Below, in pieces: positions 33,047-41,347 of a stretch of DNA of 64,000 nucleotides. This stretch comes from Deltaproteobacteria bacterium UBA6106. Lineage in GTDB: Bacteria; Desulfobacterota; Syntrophorhabdia; Syntrophorhabdales; Syntrophorhabdaceae. The translations under genes were made by a program, and so were the position numbers. The notes beneath the pieces were generated by a model, which made no database searches, had not been told where the DNA came from, and worked only from the letters and a program-made list of their open reading frames with translations. The DNA is taken from positions 16,151 through 80,150 of the forward strand of contig DIWM01000013.1 of NCBI GenBank assembly GCA_002428485.1, in the 5' to 3' direction. Within the stretch, counting starts at the first letter, position 1. Every line of letters starts with the position of its first letter.

Positions 33047-34162
33047 ATGGCTTTTAGGATTGCAACAAACGTATCGGCATTAAACACACAGAGATGGCTG
33101 GGCGTGGCAAACGCCGGCATGTCAAAATCCCTCGAGAGATTATCAAGCGGCTACAAGATCAATAAGGCATCCGACGACGCGGCAGGCGTGGCTATTTCCA
33201 CAAAATTGAACGCAAAATATGTGAGCCTGGCAAAGGCGATCGATAACGGCAACCAGGGTCTCGCCATGCTGCAGACCGCAGAGGGAGGCATCGAGCAGAT
33301 ATCCAACATCCTGATCAGGCTTAAAGAGCTGGCAACCCAGTCCGCATCAGGCAACACTACTGACAGGACCGCTCTGGATGAGGAAAGATCAAACCTCGAA
33401 ACAGAGATCTCCAAAATTGCATCGAACACAAAATTCGGCTCCACAGCATTGCTTGCAGGATCGAACACTGTTTCGGCATACGGCTCATCGATCTCAGCTA
33501 CATATGGCGTAACGAACATTGACGTTACCGGCGCTGCCCTTACGGGAACGACAAACTTCACACTTACCGTGGCCTCAGGCGCTACCACAACGCTGACCCT
33601 CACCGACGGGTCTACCACGCAGGTCGTTGCTGTCACGAAACCATCGGATCTCAATACGGCAACAGCGAACTTCACTGACCTTGGCGTCAAGGTAACGGTC
33701 AATGCAGCCGTAGCTTCTATTTCTACCGGAAACAGCTTCTCGGTTACCGTTGGCTCATCTTCCTTCACCTACCAGGTGGGCGACGAAAACCAGACATACA
33801 ACAGGATCAGCGCAAGCATCAAGAACTTCGCCTACAATTCAAGCGCCGTCCTCAACTTAAGCGGCGATCTGTCTACGGCGGCAAAAGCGCAGACTTACCT
33901 TGATACCGTCGATACAGCTATCGGCAACCTCACGACCGAAAGAGGCAAGATCGGCGCCGCGATGAACCAGATCGGCTACCATGTGGCAAACCTCGAGTCC
34001 ATGTACGAAAACACAAGGGCTGCCAATGCGACCATCAAGGATGCCGACTTCGCCCTGGAGATGTCAGAATTTACAAAGTTCCAGGTCATAAGCCAGTCAG
34101 GCATAGCAATGCTTGCGCAGGCGAACCAGGTTCCACAGCTCGTGCTGTCACTATTGAAATAA
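33047..34162 (+). CDS. fliC: Flagellin FliC
   Basis: The major filament subunit has 371 residues. The conserved N-terminal D0/D1 (residues 1 to about 140: RIATNVSALNTQRWLG, SLERLSSGYKINKASDDAAG, LATQSASGNTT) and C-terminal D1/D0 (about 280-371: FALEMSEFTKFQVISQSGIAMLAQANQVPQLVLSLL) are complete. The central region, about residues 145-265, is very rich in Thr and Ser, suitable for O-glycosylation by the nearby glycosyltransferases. It is expressed from a sigma-28 promoter; an AUGGAGG site precedes ATG 33047. Confidence 0.97.
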   Translation: MAFRIATNVSALNTQRWLGVANAGMSKSLERLSSGYKINKASDDAAGVAISTKLNAKYVSLAKAIDNGNQGLAMLQTAEGGIEQISNILIRLKELATQSASGNTTDRTALDEERSNLETEISKIASNTKFGSTALLAGSNTVSAYGSSISATYGVTNIDVTGAALTGTTNFTLTVASGATTTLTLTDGSTTQVVAVTKPSDLNTATANFTDLGVKVTVNAAVASISTGNSFSVTVGSSSFTYQVGDENQTYNRISASIKNFAYNSSAVLNLSGDLSTAAKAQTYLDTVDTAIGNLTTERGKIGAAMNQIGYHVANLESMYENTRAANATIKDADFALEMSEFTKFQVISQSGIAMLAQANQVPQLVLSLLK

Positions 34163-34169
34163 TGGATCA

Positions 34170-34201
34170 CATCGCCCCCTTCCGGAAGGGAGGGGGCGAT
34201 G
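34170..34201 (+). terminator. Strong GC hairpin after fliC
   Basis: CATCGCCCCC pairs with GGGGGCGATG (10 bp) around an inner CCTTCC/GGAAGG hairpin. It starts 8 bp after the fliC stop. There is no T-run, so it may stabilise the abundant fliC mRNA 3' end or give partial termination rather than act as a classical terminator. Confidence 0.7.
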
Positions 34202-34218
34202 CCCCATAGGGACCGGCT

Positions 34219-34569
34219 ATGGAGATAGGAGCTTTAAAAGAGGCGATCAACAAGGCATTTGTTAAAGTCAGCCTTCCTGAAAAGAAGGTTGAGCTGAAAA
34301 GGCCTGTGGTTTCCCATATCAAAAAACCGGAAGTACGCCAGGAGCAGGTGAGCGAAGAGATACGGAAGGCTGTCGAGAAGATGACGCGGGAGCTTGAAAC
34401 GTCAAAGCAGCTCAGGATGTATTATGACGACGATGTCAAAAAGGTGGTCGTTTCGGTGATGGAAGAGGGCTCGCAAAGGGTCATCCGCCAGATCCCTTCT
34501 GCCGAATTTTTAAGCTTTATAAAGAAGTTTACCCAATACCTTGGCATGATATTTGAAAGGAATATATAA
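34219..34569 (+). CDS. flaG: FlaG-family flagellar protein
   Basis: The 116-residue product has a variable N-terminal half and a C-terminal FlaG domain: LRMYYDDDVKKVVVSVMEEGSQRVIRQIPSAEFLSF at about residues 70-105. FlaG genes lie between flagellin and fliD in many bacteria and affect filament length. No promoter is seen in the 57-bp gap after fliC, so it may be read through from fliC. fliD begins 2 bp after its stop. Confidence 0.88.
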   Translation: MEIGALKEAINKAFVKVSLPEKKVELKRPVVSHIKKPEVRQEQVSEEIRKAVEKMTRELETSKQLRMYYDDDVKKVVVSVMEEGSQRVIRQIPSAEFLSFIKKFTQYLGMIFERNI

Positions 34570-34571
34570 AT

Positions 34572-36296
34572 ATGGCTGGAACTATTTCCATGGTGGGCCT
34601 TTCGAGCGATATCGACTGGACCCAGATCATAACCGATACGATCGATTCACAGAAGACCCTTGCCCTCGCTTCATACAATAACCGCAAGAGCGAATATGAG
34701 GCAAAACTGTCGGCATGGCAATCCTTCAATACCTATCTTTCCCTCATTACAGGGCGCATCGATGCGAGCGAACTTGCCGAGGACGCCGGGTATCAACTCT
34801 ATTCGACAAGCCTTTACTCGTCAGACTCATCTGTTGTCCCTGCGAATGTGTTGAGCGTATCCCTGGGCAGCGTGCAGGGGCCTGCCAATTATTTCCTTGA
34901 GGTCACTGCCCTCGCGAAGGCCGAAAAGATAGCGTCCGACGCGTTCTCTTCATACGACACCGCCCTCGGGTTTTCCGGGGATATCGTGGTGAACGGCGAG
35001 GCAGTGACCATAGAGGCAACGGATACGTTAATAAATGTGGCGAGCAGGATCAACGATGCCTCCGCAGGCGTTACTGCATCGATACTCTTTATTTCTGATA
35101 CAGAGTACCGCCTTATCCTTCAATCCGATGCCACGGGGACGGCCGGCATGTCCCTTAAAAACGGTTCAGGGTCTAATCTCCTGGAATCGCTGAACCTCCA
35201 TACAGGCGCAGAACAACTCGCCCATGCCTCAGGGTCAGATGCGCTGAGCGACCTCTATGCCGATACAACGACCGCTATCGGCACACTGATAGGACTGTCA
35301 TCGCCCCAGAGCGGGACAGTGCGCATCAGGGGAACAGACGAGGTGTGGACAGACGTTGCGATAGACCTTGCATCAGATTCCCTTGATGCAATAGTTACTG
35401 CAATCAATACTGCCGCACCGGCAGGCGTCACGGCATCGGCTGAGGAGGTAACCGAGGACGGGGTCACCTCGTACAGGCTGAAGCTGACCAATGTGGATAT
35501 CGGCGATCTTGAGGACGCGAGCAATATCCTTGAAACAGCCGGGATCCTTGCGGGGACAAGAAAAAATACCGTACAGGCCGGACAGGACGCCTCGCTGACC
35601 ATCGACAGCATGTTCACCGTAAGCTCTGCCGGCAATACAGTCACCGGCGTGATAGAAGGCGTGACACTCAACCTCGCAGGCACCAACACAGACAGCCCAA
35701 TTGAGCTGCGGATCACCCAGGATAACGCCCAGATAGCGGATAAATTCTCCCTCCTTGCAAGTGATATTAATTCTGCCCTCAATTTTATCAAAGACCAGAG
35801 CACATATGTGGAAGGAACGGACAAGGCGCTGAAGGGGGATATCAACCTTTCCCTTGTCAGAAACAACATCGCCTCGGCCATCTATACTGAAGTCAGCGGA
35901 AACACGACATATAAAACCCCGTCGGACCTTGGAATAAGCTTTCAGTCTGATGGGACGATCTCTGTCAATACGACAACGCTTGCCAATGCGCTTTCGTCGG
36001 GCAGGACCGAGGCGATGAGCGTACTGAAGGCGATGAGCGATGCCCTCTACGATACGCTTGATATGTATGTAGACCCCTATACCGGGACGCTTACCTCGAT
36101 GAAGACCTCTATACAGGACAACATCACCAGGATCGATGCGAAGATAGCGGAGATCGAGGAGAGGTTCGAGCGCCAGCGCGCCGTTCTCGAAAAAAGATAC
36201 GCTGCCCTGGAAGTCCTTATATCGAGCTCGAATATGACGAAGAACTGGCTCACGCAACAGATCAATTACATGACCAATGCGAACAGCGGAAGCTGA
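34572..36296 (+). CDS. fliD: Flagellar filament cap protein FliD (HAP2)
   Basis: FliD caps the filament and folds incoming flagellin. The 574-residue product has the N-terminal helical domain with ISMVGLSSDIDWTQIITDTIDSQ at about residues 4-26, repeated beta-rich flagellin_IN-like motifs (VNGEAVTIEATDTLINVASRIN near 138), and a C-terminal coiled coil (NITRIDAKIAEIEERFERQRAVLEKRYAAL near 517-546). It is in a flaG-fliD-fliS unit. Confidence 0.95.
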   Translation: MAGTISMVGLSSDIDWTQIITDTIDSQKTLALASYNNRKSEYEAKLSAWQSFNTYLSLITGRIDASELAEDAGYQLYSTSLYSSDSSVVPANVLSVSLGSVQGPANYFLEVTALAKAEKIASDAFSSYDTALGFSGDIVVNGEAVTIEATDTLINVASRINDASAGVTASILFISDTEYRLILQSDATGTAGMSLKNGSGSNLLESLNLHTGAEQLAHASGSDALSDLYADTTTAIGTLIGLSSPQSGTVRIRGTDEVWTDVAIDLASDSLDAIVTAINTAAPAGVTASAEEVTEDGVTSYRLKLTNVDIGDLEDASNILETAGILAGTRKNTVQAGQDASLTIDSMFTVSSAGNTVTGVIEGVTLNLAGTNTDSPIELRITQDNAQIADKFSLLASDINSALNFIKDQSTYVEGTDKALKGDINLSLVRNNIASAIYTEVSGNTTYKTPSDLGISFQSDGTISVNTTTLANALSSGRTEAMSVLKAMSDALYDTLDMYVDPYTGTLTSMKTSIQDNITRIDAKIAEIEERFERQRAVLEKRYAALEVLISSSNMTKNWLTQQINYMTNANSGS

Positions 36297-36301
36297 ACGT
36301 A

Positions 36302-36745
36302 ATGAGGGTGAAGGTGAAAGGATATAGCGCCTATGCCGATGCGAATGCCATCGTAGATGACGAAGACAAAGGGAAGCTGCTCATAAAGGTATTTCAGGCG
36401 ATCCTGGCTAAACTGGACCTTGTGAAGCAATATATTGAACGCAGGGAATACGAAAAAAAATATGAAGAGCTCTCCAGGGTCATCACCGCCATCGAGGTTC
36501 TTAACAGCTCGCTCGACATGTCCTACGGGGAGATACCTCATAACCTCTCCCTTGTCTACGAGTATCTGATGAAAAGACTGAGGGAGGTCCACAGAAGCCC
36601 CGACGCGAAGTCCATCGCGGAATGCAGGAAGATCCTCTCCGAAATATCCGACGGGTTTATTGCCGCCTATGAGTCTGAGAAGAAAAAATCATTATCGGGC
36701 AACATCCCGCAAGGTTTCTCCCCACAAAAGAATTCCTGGGTATAA
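36302..36745 (+). CDS. fliS: Flagellin export chaperone FliS
   Basis: FliS binds the flagellin C-terminus before export. The 147-residue helical protein shows YADANAIVDDEDKGKLLIKVFQAILAKLDLVKQYIERRE near residues 11-49 and LNSSLDMSYGEIPHNLSLVYEYLMKRL near 72-98, matching FliS. It starts at ATG 36302, 5 bp after fliD. The C-terminal tail is slightly longer than in enteric FliS (136). Confidence 0.92.
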   Translation: MRVKVKGYSAYADANAIVDDEDKGKLLIKVFQAILAKLDLVKQYIERREYEKKYEELSRVITAIEVLNSSLDMSYGEIPHNLSLVYEYLMKRLREVHRSPDAKSIAECRKILSEISDGFIAAYESEKKKSLSGNIPQGFSPQKNSWV

Positions 36746-36787
36746 TATTTGCATTAAAACCCTGTATGGACCAACCCGCATACAGGG
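36738..36787 (+). promoter_or_regulatory. Possible sigma-54 promoter and hairpin upstream of the glycan operon
   Basis: GG at 36739-36740 and GC at 36751-36752 are ten bases apart with TTTGCA at the -12, but the -24 side (GGGTAT) is weak; TATAAT at 36741 could instead be a sigma-70 -10. A perfect 9-bp hairpin CCCTGTATG / CATACAGGG follows at 36760-36787 without a T-run. No ribosome site or gene is seen in the remaining leader to 36959. Confidence 0.3.
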
Positions 36788-36959
36788 GTGCAAACACGAG
36801 CTGTCATCTTCAAAAGATTAAGAAAAATCCCCGCCTCTGCCCTGATGCGCCCTTCTCGTCGCAGGCTGCAATATTGAATTACTATTATATTCAGCTATTT
36901 AAGCAAAGCGATTTCCGCTTCAAGGGGAACCTGATCAGCAGGCAGGAGGCTGCTCATAG

Positions 36960-37445
36960 ATGCCGATAGCGCCGGACGTAAAGCTTGGCTCAGGGGTGAA
37001 GGTACACCACCCTGAGCTCGTCAACCTCTACGGGTGTCAAATTGGTGACTTTACCAAAATAGGCGCCTTCGTGGAAATACAGAAGAATTCCATTATAGGT
37101 AATACATGCAAGATATCGTCCCACACCTTTATCTGCGAAGGCGTCACTGTCGAGGATGAGGTGTTTGTGGGGCATGGGGTTATGTTTATCAACGACCGCT
37201 ACCCGCGCGCATCAAACGGCGGAACGCTGCAGACAGAGGAAGACTGGGCGGTCGTGTCCACAAAGATAAAGCGCGGGGCATCAATAGGGAGCGGCGCAAT
37301 CATCATGTGCGGGGTAACCGTAGGCGAATATGCGATGGTCGGTGCGGGCGCGGTGGTGACGGGGGACGTCCCTGACCATGCCATTGTAGTCGGTGTGCCT
37401 TTCAGAGTTACAGGAGATATACGTGAAAAGGAGGAGATGAAATGA
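36960..37445 (+). CDS. Left-handed beta-helix acyltransferase (WbpD/WlbB-like)
   Basis: The 161-residue hexapeptide-repeat protein (VKLGSGVKVHHPELVNLYG, IGDFTKIGAFVEIQKNSIIG, ICEGVTVEDEVFVGHGVMFIND, GSGAIIMCGVTVGEYAMVGAGAVVTGDVP) is of the UDP-sugar N-acetyltransferase type. WbpD/WlbB enzymes acetylate the 3-amino group made by a Gfo/Idh dehydrogenase plus DegT aminotransferase. Exactly those two genes follow, so 3-N-acyl transfer onto a UDP-3-amino sugar is the best guess. It is first gene of an eleven-gene operon and overlaps the next gene by 4 bp. Confidence 0.85.
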   Translation: MPIAPDVKLGSGVKVHHPELVNLYGCQIGDFTKIGAFVEIQKNSIIGNTCKISSHTFICEGVTVEDEVFVGHGVMFINDRYPRASNGGTLQTEEDWAVVSTKIKRGASIGSGAIIMCGVTVGEYAMVGAGAVVTGDVPDHAIVVGVPFRVTGDIREKEEMK

Positions 37446-38470
37446 TCGGTATAGGAGTGGTCGGTTTTGGCTACTGGGGGCCGAATTTAGTGAGAAATTT
37501 CTCAGAACTGCAAAAATCGAAGGTCCTGGCTATCTGCGATGCCCGCCCGGATAGATTGAAAAGCGCCCAGTTGCGCTATCCGGGCGTAGAGACGACGAAT
37601 GATTTCAGGGAGCTTATGGACCACAGAGGAATAGACGCGATAGCAATTGCAACGCCTGTATCGTCCCATTACGAGCTCGCGATGGAATCATTGAAGGCCG
37701 GTAAACACGTCCTTGTTGAAAAGCCCCTTACCATGACATCCGAGCAGGGTATCCGGTTGATCGATGAGGCAGAAAGGCGAAACCTTACCCTTATGGTAGA
37801 CCATACATTTCTCTATACCGGCGCTGTTCGCAAGATCAAGGACCTTGTCGACAGCAATGGCGTCGGAGAGGTCTATTACTACGATTCGGTGAGGGTCAAC
37901 CTTGGCCTGTTCCAGCACGATGTAAATGTGATATGGGACCTCGCAGTCCACGACCTGTCTATCATGGATTATGTGCTGGGAATGGAGCCTGTCGCGGTAT
38001 CTGCAACGGGAATAAGCCACGTCCCGGGGAAGCCGGAAGATATTGCCTACCTTACGCTTTTCTTTGACAGCAGCGTAATTGCACACATCCACGTCAATTG
38101 GCTGGCCCCTGTAAAGGTTCGCAGCACCCTGATAGGCGGAGACAGGAAGATGATCGTCTATGATGACCTTGAGCCAAGCGAGAAGATAAAGATCTACGAT
38201 AAAGGAATCACCCTCGGAAATAACGGAGAAGGGATCTACAAAGAGATGATAGGCTACCGGACGGGCGATATGTGGGCGCCAAAGCTTGATGCTACGGAGG
38301 CGCTGAAGCTGGAGGCAGCCCATTTTCTCCAGTGCATCGAGGAGAAAAAGAAACCCGTAACAGACGGTGCGGCAGGGCTGAGGATCGTGAGGATACTCGA
38401 GGCGGCCACGGAATCGATGAAGGAGCACGGCCGTCCCCTTGAGCTCTATAAAGGAAGGGTAGCCGCATGA
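37442..38470 (+). CDS. Gfo/Idh/MocA-family sugar dehydrogenase (WbpB/WlbA-like)
   Basis: The 342-residue oxidoreductase has an N-terminal NAD-binding fold with GVVGFGYWGPNLVRNF at residues 3-18, the EKP motif (HVLVEKPLTMTS near 90-101) and a C-terminal Gfo/Idh domain. WlbA/WbpB-type enzymes oxidise a UDP-sugar at C3, preparing it for amination. Placement between a WbpD-like acyltransferase and a DegT aminotransferase supports a 3-keto product. It overlaps both neighbours by 4 bp. Confidence 0.85.
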   Translation: MIGIGVVGFGYWGPNLVRNFSELQKSKVLAICDARPDRLKSAQLRYPGVETTNDFRELMDHRGIDAIAIATPVSSHYELAMESLKAGKHVLVEKPLTMTSEQGIRLIDEAERRNLTLMVDHTFLYTGAVRKIKDLVDSNGVGEVYYYDSVRVNLGLFQHDVNVIWDLAVHDLSIMDYVLGMEPVAVSATGISHVPGKPEDIAYLTLFFDSSVIAHIHVNWLAPVKVRSTLIGGDRKMIVYDDLEPSEKIKIYDKGITLGNNGEGIYKEMIGYRTGDMWAPKLDATEALKLEAAHFLQCIEEKKKPVTDGAAGLRIVRILEAATESMKEHGRPLELYKGRVAA

Positions 38471-39573
38471 TACCTTTTGTCGATCTGAAAACCCAGTACG
38501 GCTCAATAAAAGATGAGATCAACGAAGCGGTCCTGAGAACGCTCGACAGCGGCCAGTTTGTCCTGGGAAGCGAGGTTGCAGCATTTGAAAAGGAGTTTGC
38601 CGCATTTTGCGGGACGAAGCACGCTGTTGCTGTTAACTCAGGAACGAGCGCACTCCACCTGGCGCTACTCGCGGCCGGCATAGGGCCGGGCGATGAGGTG
38701 ATCACCGTTTCGTTCACGTTCGTGGCAACGGCGGCGGCAGTCCTGTACACGGGTGCTGCGCCGGTGTTCGTCGATATTGATCCGTTGTCCTATACGATGG
38801 ACGCAAGCGGGATAGAACAAAAGATCACAAAGAGGACAAAGGCGATCCTGCCGGTCCACATCCACGGCCAGCCGGCAGATATGGCCCCGATCCTGGCTGT
38901 CGCAAAAAGGCACGGCCTCATTGTGATCGAGGATGCTGCACAGGCACACGGGGCAGAATATAAAGGAAAAAGGGCAGGCGGGATTGGCGATATGGGCTGT
39001 TTCAGCTTTTATCCCGGCAAGAACCTCGGGGCTTACGGAGAAGGCGGTATTGTTGTAACGGACAACCCCGCCCACGACCGCACGATCAGGATGCTTCGCG
39101 ATTGGGGGCAGGCCGAGAAGTACCACCACGTGCTGAGGGGGTTCAACTACCGCATGGAAGGGATACAGGGTGCAATACTACGGGTCAAACTGAGATATCT
39201 TGAAAAATGGACGGCACTGCGAAAAGAACACGCCGCAAGGTATGGACGGCTGCTTGCCGGGACCGGGGTAGGGACGCCGGCAGCGGCTCCTTCCACAGAG
39301 CATGTATACCATGTTTATGCAATAAGATCAGCAGACAGGGATGTCCTGCAGAAGCACCTTCAGGAAAATCAGGTGCAGACAAATATCCATTACCCGATAC
39401 CGGTGCACCTGCAGGAGGCCTATAGGATCAACGGATACCGCGAAGGCGACCTGCCGGTGACGGAGCTGGTTGCGCGGGAAACGCTGTCTTTGCCGATGTA
39501 TCCTGAACTGTCCCCTGAACAGCAGGCGTTCGTAGCGGAAAAGATCATCTCATTTCAAAAGGGCGGCAAATAA
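38467..39573 (+). CDS. DegT/DnrJ/EryC1/StrS aminotransferase (WbpE-like), first copy
   Basis: The 368-residue PLP-dependent sugar aminotransferase shows NSGTSALHLALLAAGIGPGDEVI near residues 59-81, the EDAAQAHGAEY segment, and the PLP-binding Lys185 in FYPGKNLGAYGEGG. It begins IPFVDLKTQYGSIKDEI, the usual start of the WbpE/WlbC group that aminates 3-keto sugars. It overlaps the dehydrogenase by 4 bp and shares one base with the methyltransferase start. Confidence 0.92.
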   Translation: MIPFVDLKTQYGSIKDEINEAVLRTLDSGQFVLGSEVAAFEKEFAAFCGTKHAVAVNSGTSALHLALLAAGIGPGDEVITVSFTFVATAAAVLYTGAAPVFVDIDPLSYTMDASGIEQKITKRTKAILPVHIHGQPADMAPILAVAKRHGLIVIEDAAQAHGAEYKGKRAGGIGDMGCFSFYPGKNLGAYGEGGIVVTDNPAHDRTIRMLRDWGQAEKYHHVLRGFNYRMEGIQGAILRVKLRYLEKWTALRKEHAARYGRLLAGTGVGTPAAAPSTEHVYHVYAIRSADRDVLQKHLQENQVQTNIHYPIPVHLQEAYRINGYREGDLPVTELVARETLSLPMYPELSPEQQAFVAEKIISFQKGGK

Positions 39574-40340
39574 TGCAGCAGGGATTGCCGGAAAAAAAGA
39601 TCAAACAGTTCTGGGAGGGGCGGGCGCAGGAGGGAAGAGGGGACAACGAAATTACCCACAGGGATATCTGGCAGCGGTGGCTTGAGATCGAATACATCAA
39701 GGCCTTTCTGAACAAGAGGGCAAGGGTGATAGATATCGGCTGCGGCAACGGGTATACGACAGGCCTGATAGCACCTCTTGTAAAAGAGGCTACAGGCATT
39801 GACTACAGCGATGCCATGATCGCGAGGGCCAGGCATACATCTCCCGGAATTGTCTTCGGGGTACTGGATGTCGCAAATCTTAAGCCTTCTGACTATGGTA
39901 TATTCGACATAGCGATCTCGGAGCGCTGCCTTATCAACCTTACGAGCTGGAAGGACCAGAGAAAGGCCATAGGGAATATTGCTTCGGTAATAAAAAAAGG
40001 AGGGCTTTTCCTTTTTATCGAGGGGTCTCAAGACGGCAGAGGCCGCTTAAACGCGATGAGAGAGTCCGTTGGCCTCAAAGCGATGCCCCCCGTGTGGCAC
40101 AATATCGATTTCGAAGAAAAAAGGCTTCTGGCATATTTGAAAAAGTTCTTCACAATCGAAAAGAGGCTGCATTTTGGCATCTATGATTTTATCGCACGGG
40201 TGGCCCACCCACTGCTTGTTTCGCCGGAAGAACCGAAGTATGAGGCGAAGATAAACGAGATCGCCGCAAGGATGGCATTACAGAGACAGGACTGCCGGGA
40301 TATCAGCAGGACGATATTCCTGGCCCTGAAAAAGAAATAA
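39573..40340 (+). CDS. SAM-dependent methyltransferase (class I)
   Basis: The 255-residue protein has motif I VIDIGCGNGYTTG near residues 51-63, then GIDYSDAMIARAR, FDIAISERCLINL and the IKKGGLFLFIEG segment, typical of class I methyltransferases. The substrate is not readable from sequence; in a sugar operon an O- or N-methylated sugar is plausible. An N-terminal segment (KIKQFWEGRAQEGRGDNEITHRDIWQRWLE) is typical of methyltransferases in surface-glycan clusters. The next gene follows after 16 bp. Confidence 0.82.
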   Translation: MQQGLPEKKIKQFWEGRAQEGRGDNEITHRDIWQRWLEIEYIKAFLNKRARVIDIGCGNGYTTGLIAPLVKEATGIDYSDAMIARARHTSPGIVFGVLDVANLKPSDYGIFDIAISERCLINLTSWKDQRKAIGNIASVIKKGGLFLFIEGSQDGRGRLNAMRESVGLKAMPPVWHNIDFEEKRLLAYLKKFFTIEKRLHFGIYDFIARVAHPLLVSPEEPKYEAKINEIAARMALQRQDCRDISRTIFLALKKK

Positions 40341-40356
40341 CAATGGAGGAGAATGC

Positions 40357-41346
40357 ATGAAGCGAGGGAAGCGTTTTCTGATAACAGGGGGAGCAGGTCT
40401 GATCGGTTCTCACATTGCAGATATGTTGATACAGGAAAAGAGGTATTTTAACTGCCAGGAAATTGTGGTCTTCGATAATTTTGTAAGGGGCAGGCATGAA
40501 AACCTTGAATGGGCCATTGCCAACGGTCCTGTTACCATCATAGAAGGTGATATCAGGGACAGTGGACACCTGATAAGGGCAATGAAGGGCATAGATGTTG
40601 TATTTCACCAGGCCGCGATCCGTATTACCCAGTGCGCAGAGGATCCGCGGCTGGCCCTGGAGGTTATGGCAGACGGCACTTTCAATGTCCTTGAGGCTGC
40701 CGTGATGACAGGGGTAAAGAAGGTGGTAGCCGCATCCTCGGCGTCGATATACGGGCTCGCGGAGACATTTCCCACCGGCGAAGAACATCATCCTTATAAC
40801 AACAGGACGCTATACGGGGCTGCCAAGGCATTTAACGAGGGGCTTCTCAGAAGCTTCCATGAGATGTATGGCCTCAACTATGTGGGCCTTCGTTACTTCA
40901 ATGTGTACGGGCCGAGGATGGACGTGTTCGGCGTCTATACTGAGGTGCTGATACGGTGGATGGAGCGGATCGCGTCCGGCATGCCGCCAATTATCCTCGG
41001 AGATGGCTTGCAGACGATGGATTTTGTATACGTGGAAGATGTTGCGCGGGCCAACATCCTTGCGGCGAAGAGCGCTGCAACAGACCGGTTCTTCAATGTC
41101 GCCAGCGGCGTTGAAACGAGCCTCAACGAGCTTGCCGGGACGCTCCTTGATGTAATGGGTTCCCCGATGAAGCCGGAATACGGCCCAGAGAGAAAGGTCA
41201 ACCCTGTGTCGAGAAGGCTTGCCGATATCAGCAAGGCGCGGGAGATGCTCGGATATGAGCCGCAGGTACATCTGCGCGACGGCCTGGTTCAGCTCGTAGG
41301 CTGGTGGCAGCGAGAGACATCAAAGAAGGAAGGGGCGGTTTCGTAA
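40357..41346 (+). CDS. NAD-dependent sugar epimerase/dehydratase (extended SDR)
   Basis: The 329-residue SDR has the cofactor motif GGAGLIGSH at residues 10-18, the SSASIYG serine region near 127-133 and the catalytic pair Tyr-x-x-x-Lys in LYGAAKAF near residue 148. The FNVYGPRMDVFGVYTEVLIRWMERI segment follows near 181. It is closest to UDP-glucose 4-epimerase-like proteins; whether it epimerises or dehydrates cannot be told. A GGAGGAG site precedes ATG 40357. Confidence 0.87.
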   Translation: MKRGKRFLITGGAGLIGSHIADMLIQEKRYFNCQEIVVFDNFVRGRHENLEWAIANGPVTIIEGDIRDSGHLIRAMKGIDVVFHQAAIRITQCAEDPRLALEVMADGTFNVLEAAVMTGVKKVVAASSASIYGLAETFPTGEEHHPYNNRTLYGAAKAFNEGLLRSFHEMYGLNYVGLRYFNVYGPRMDVFGVYTEVLIRWMERIASGMPPIILGDGLQTMDFVYVEDVARANILAAKSAATDRFFNVASGVETSLNELAGTLLDVMGSPMKPEYGPERKVNPVSRRLADISKAREMLGYEPQVHLRDGLVQLVGWWQRETSKKEGAVS

Positions 41347-41347
41347 G

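Noticed and set aside
36766..36969. 67-codon ORF between fliS and the acyltransferase
   Set aside because: No ribosome site, no recognisable domain, begins inside a hairpin, and overlaps the real start at 36960.
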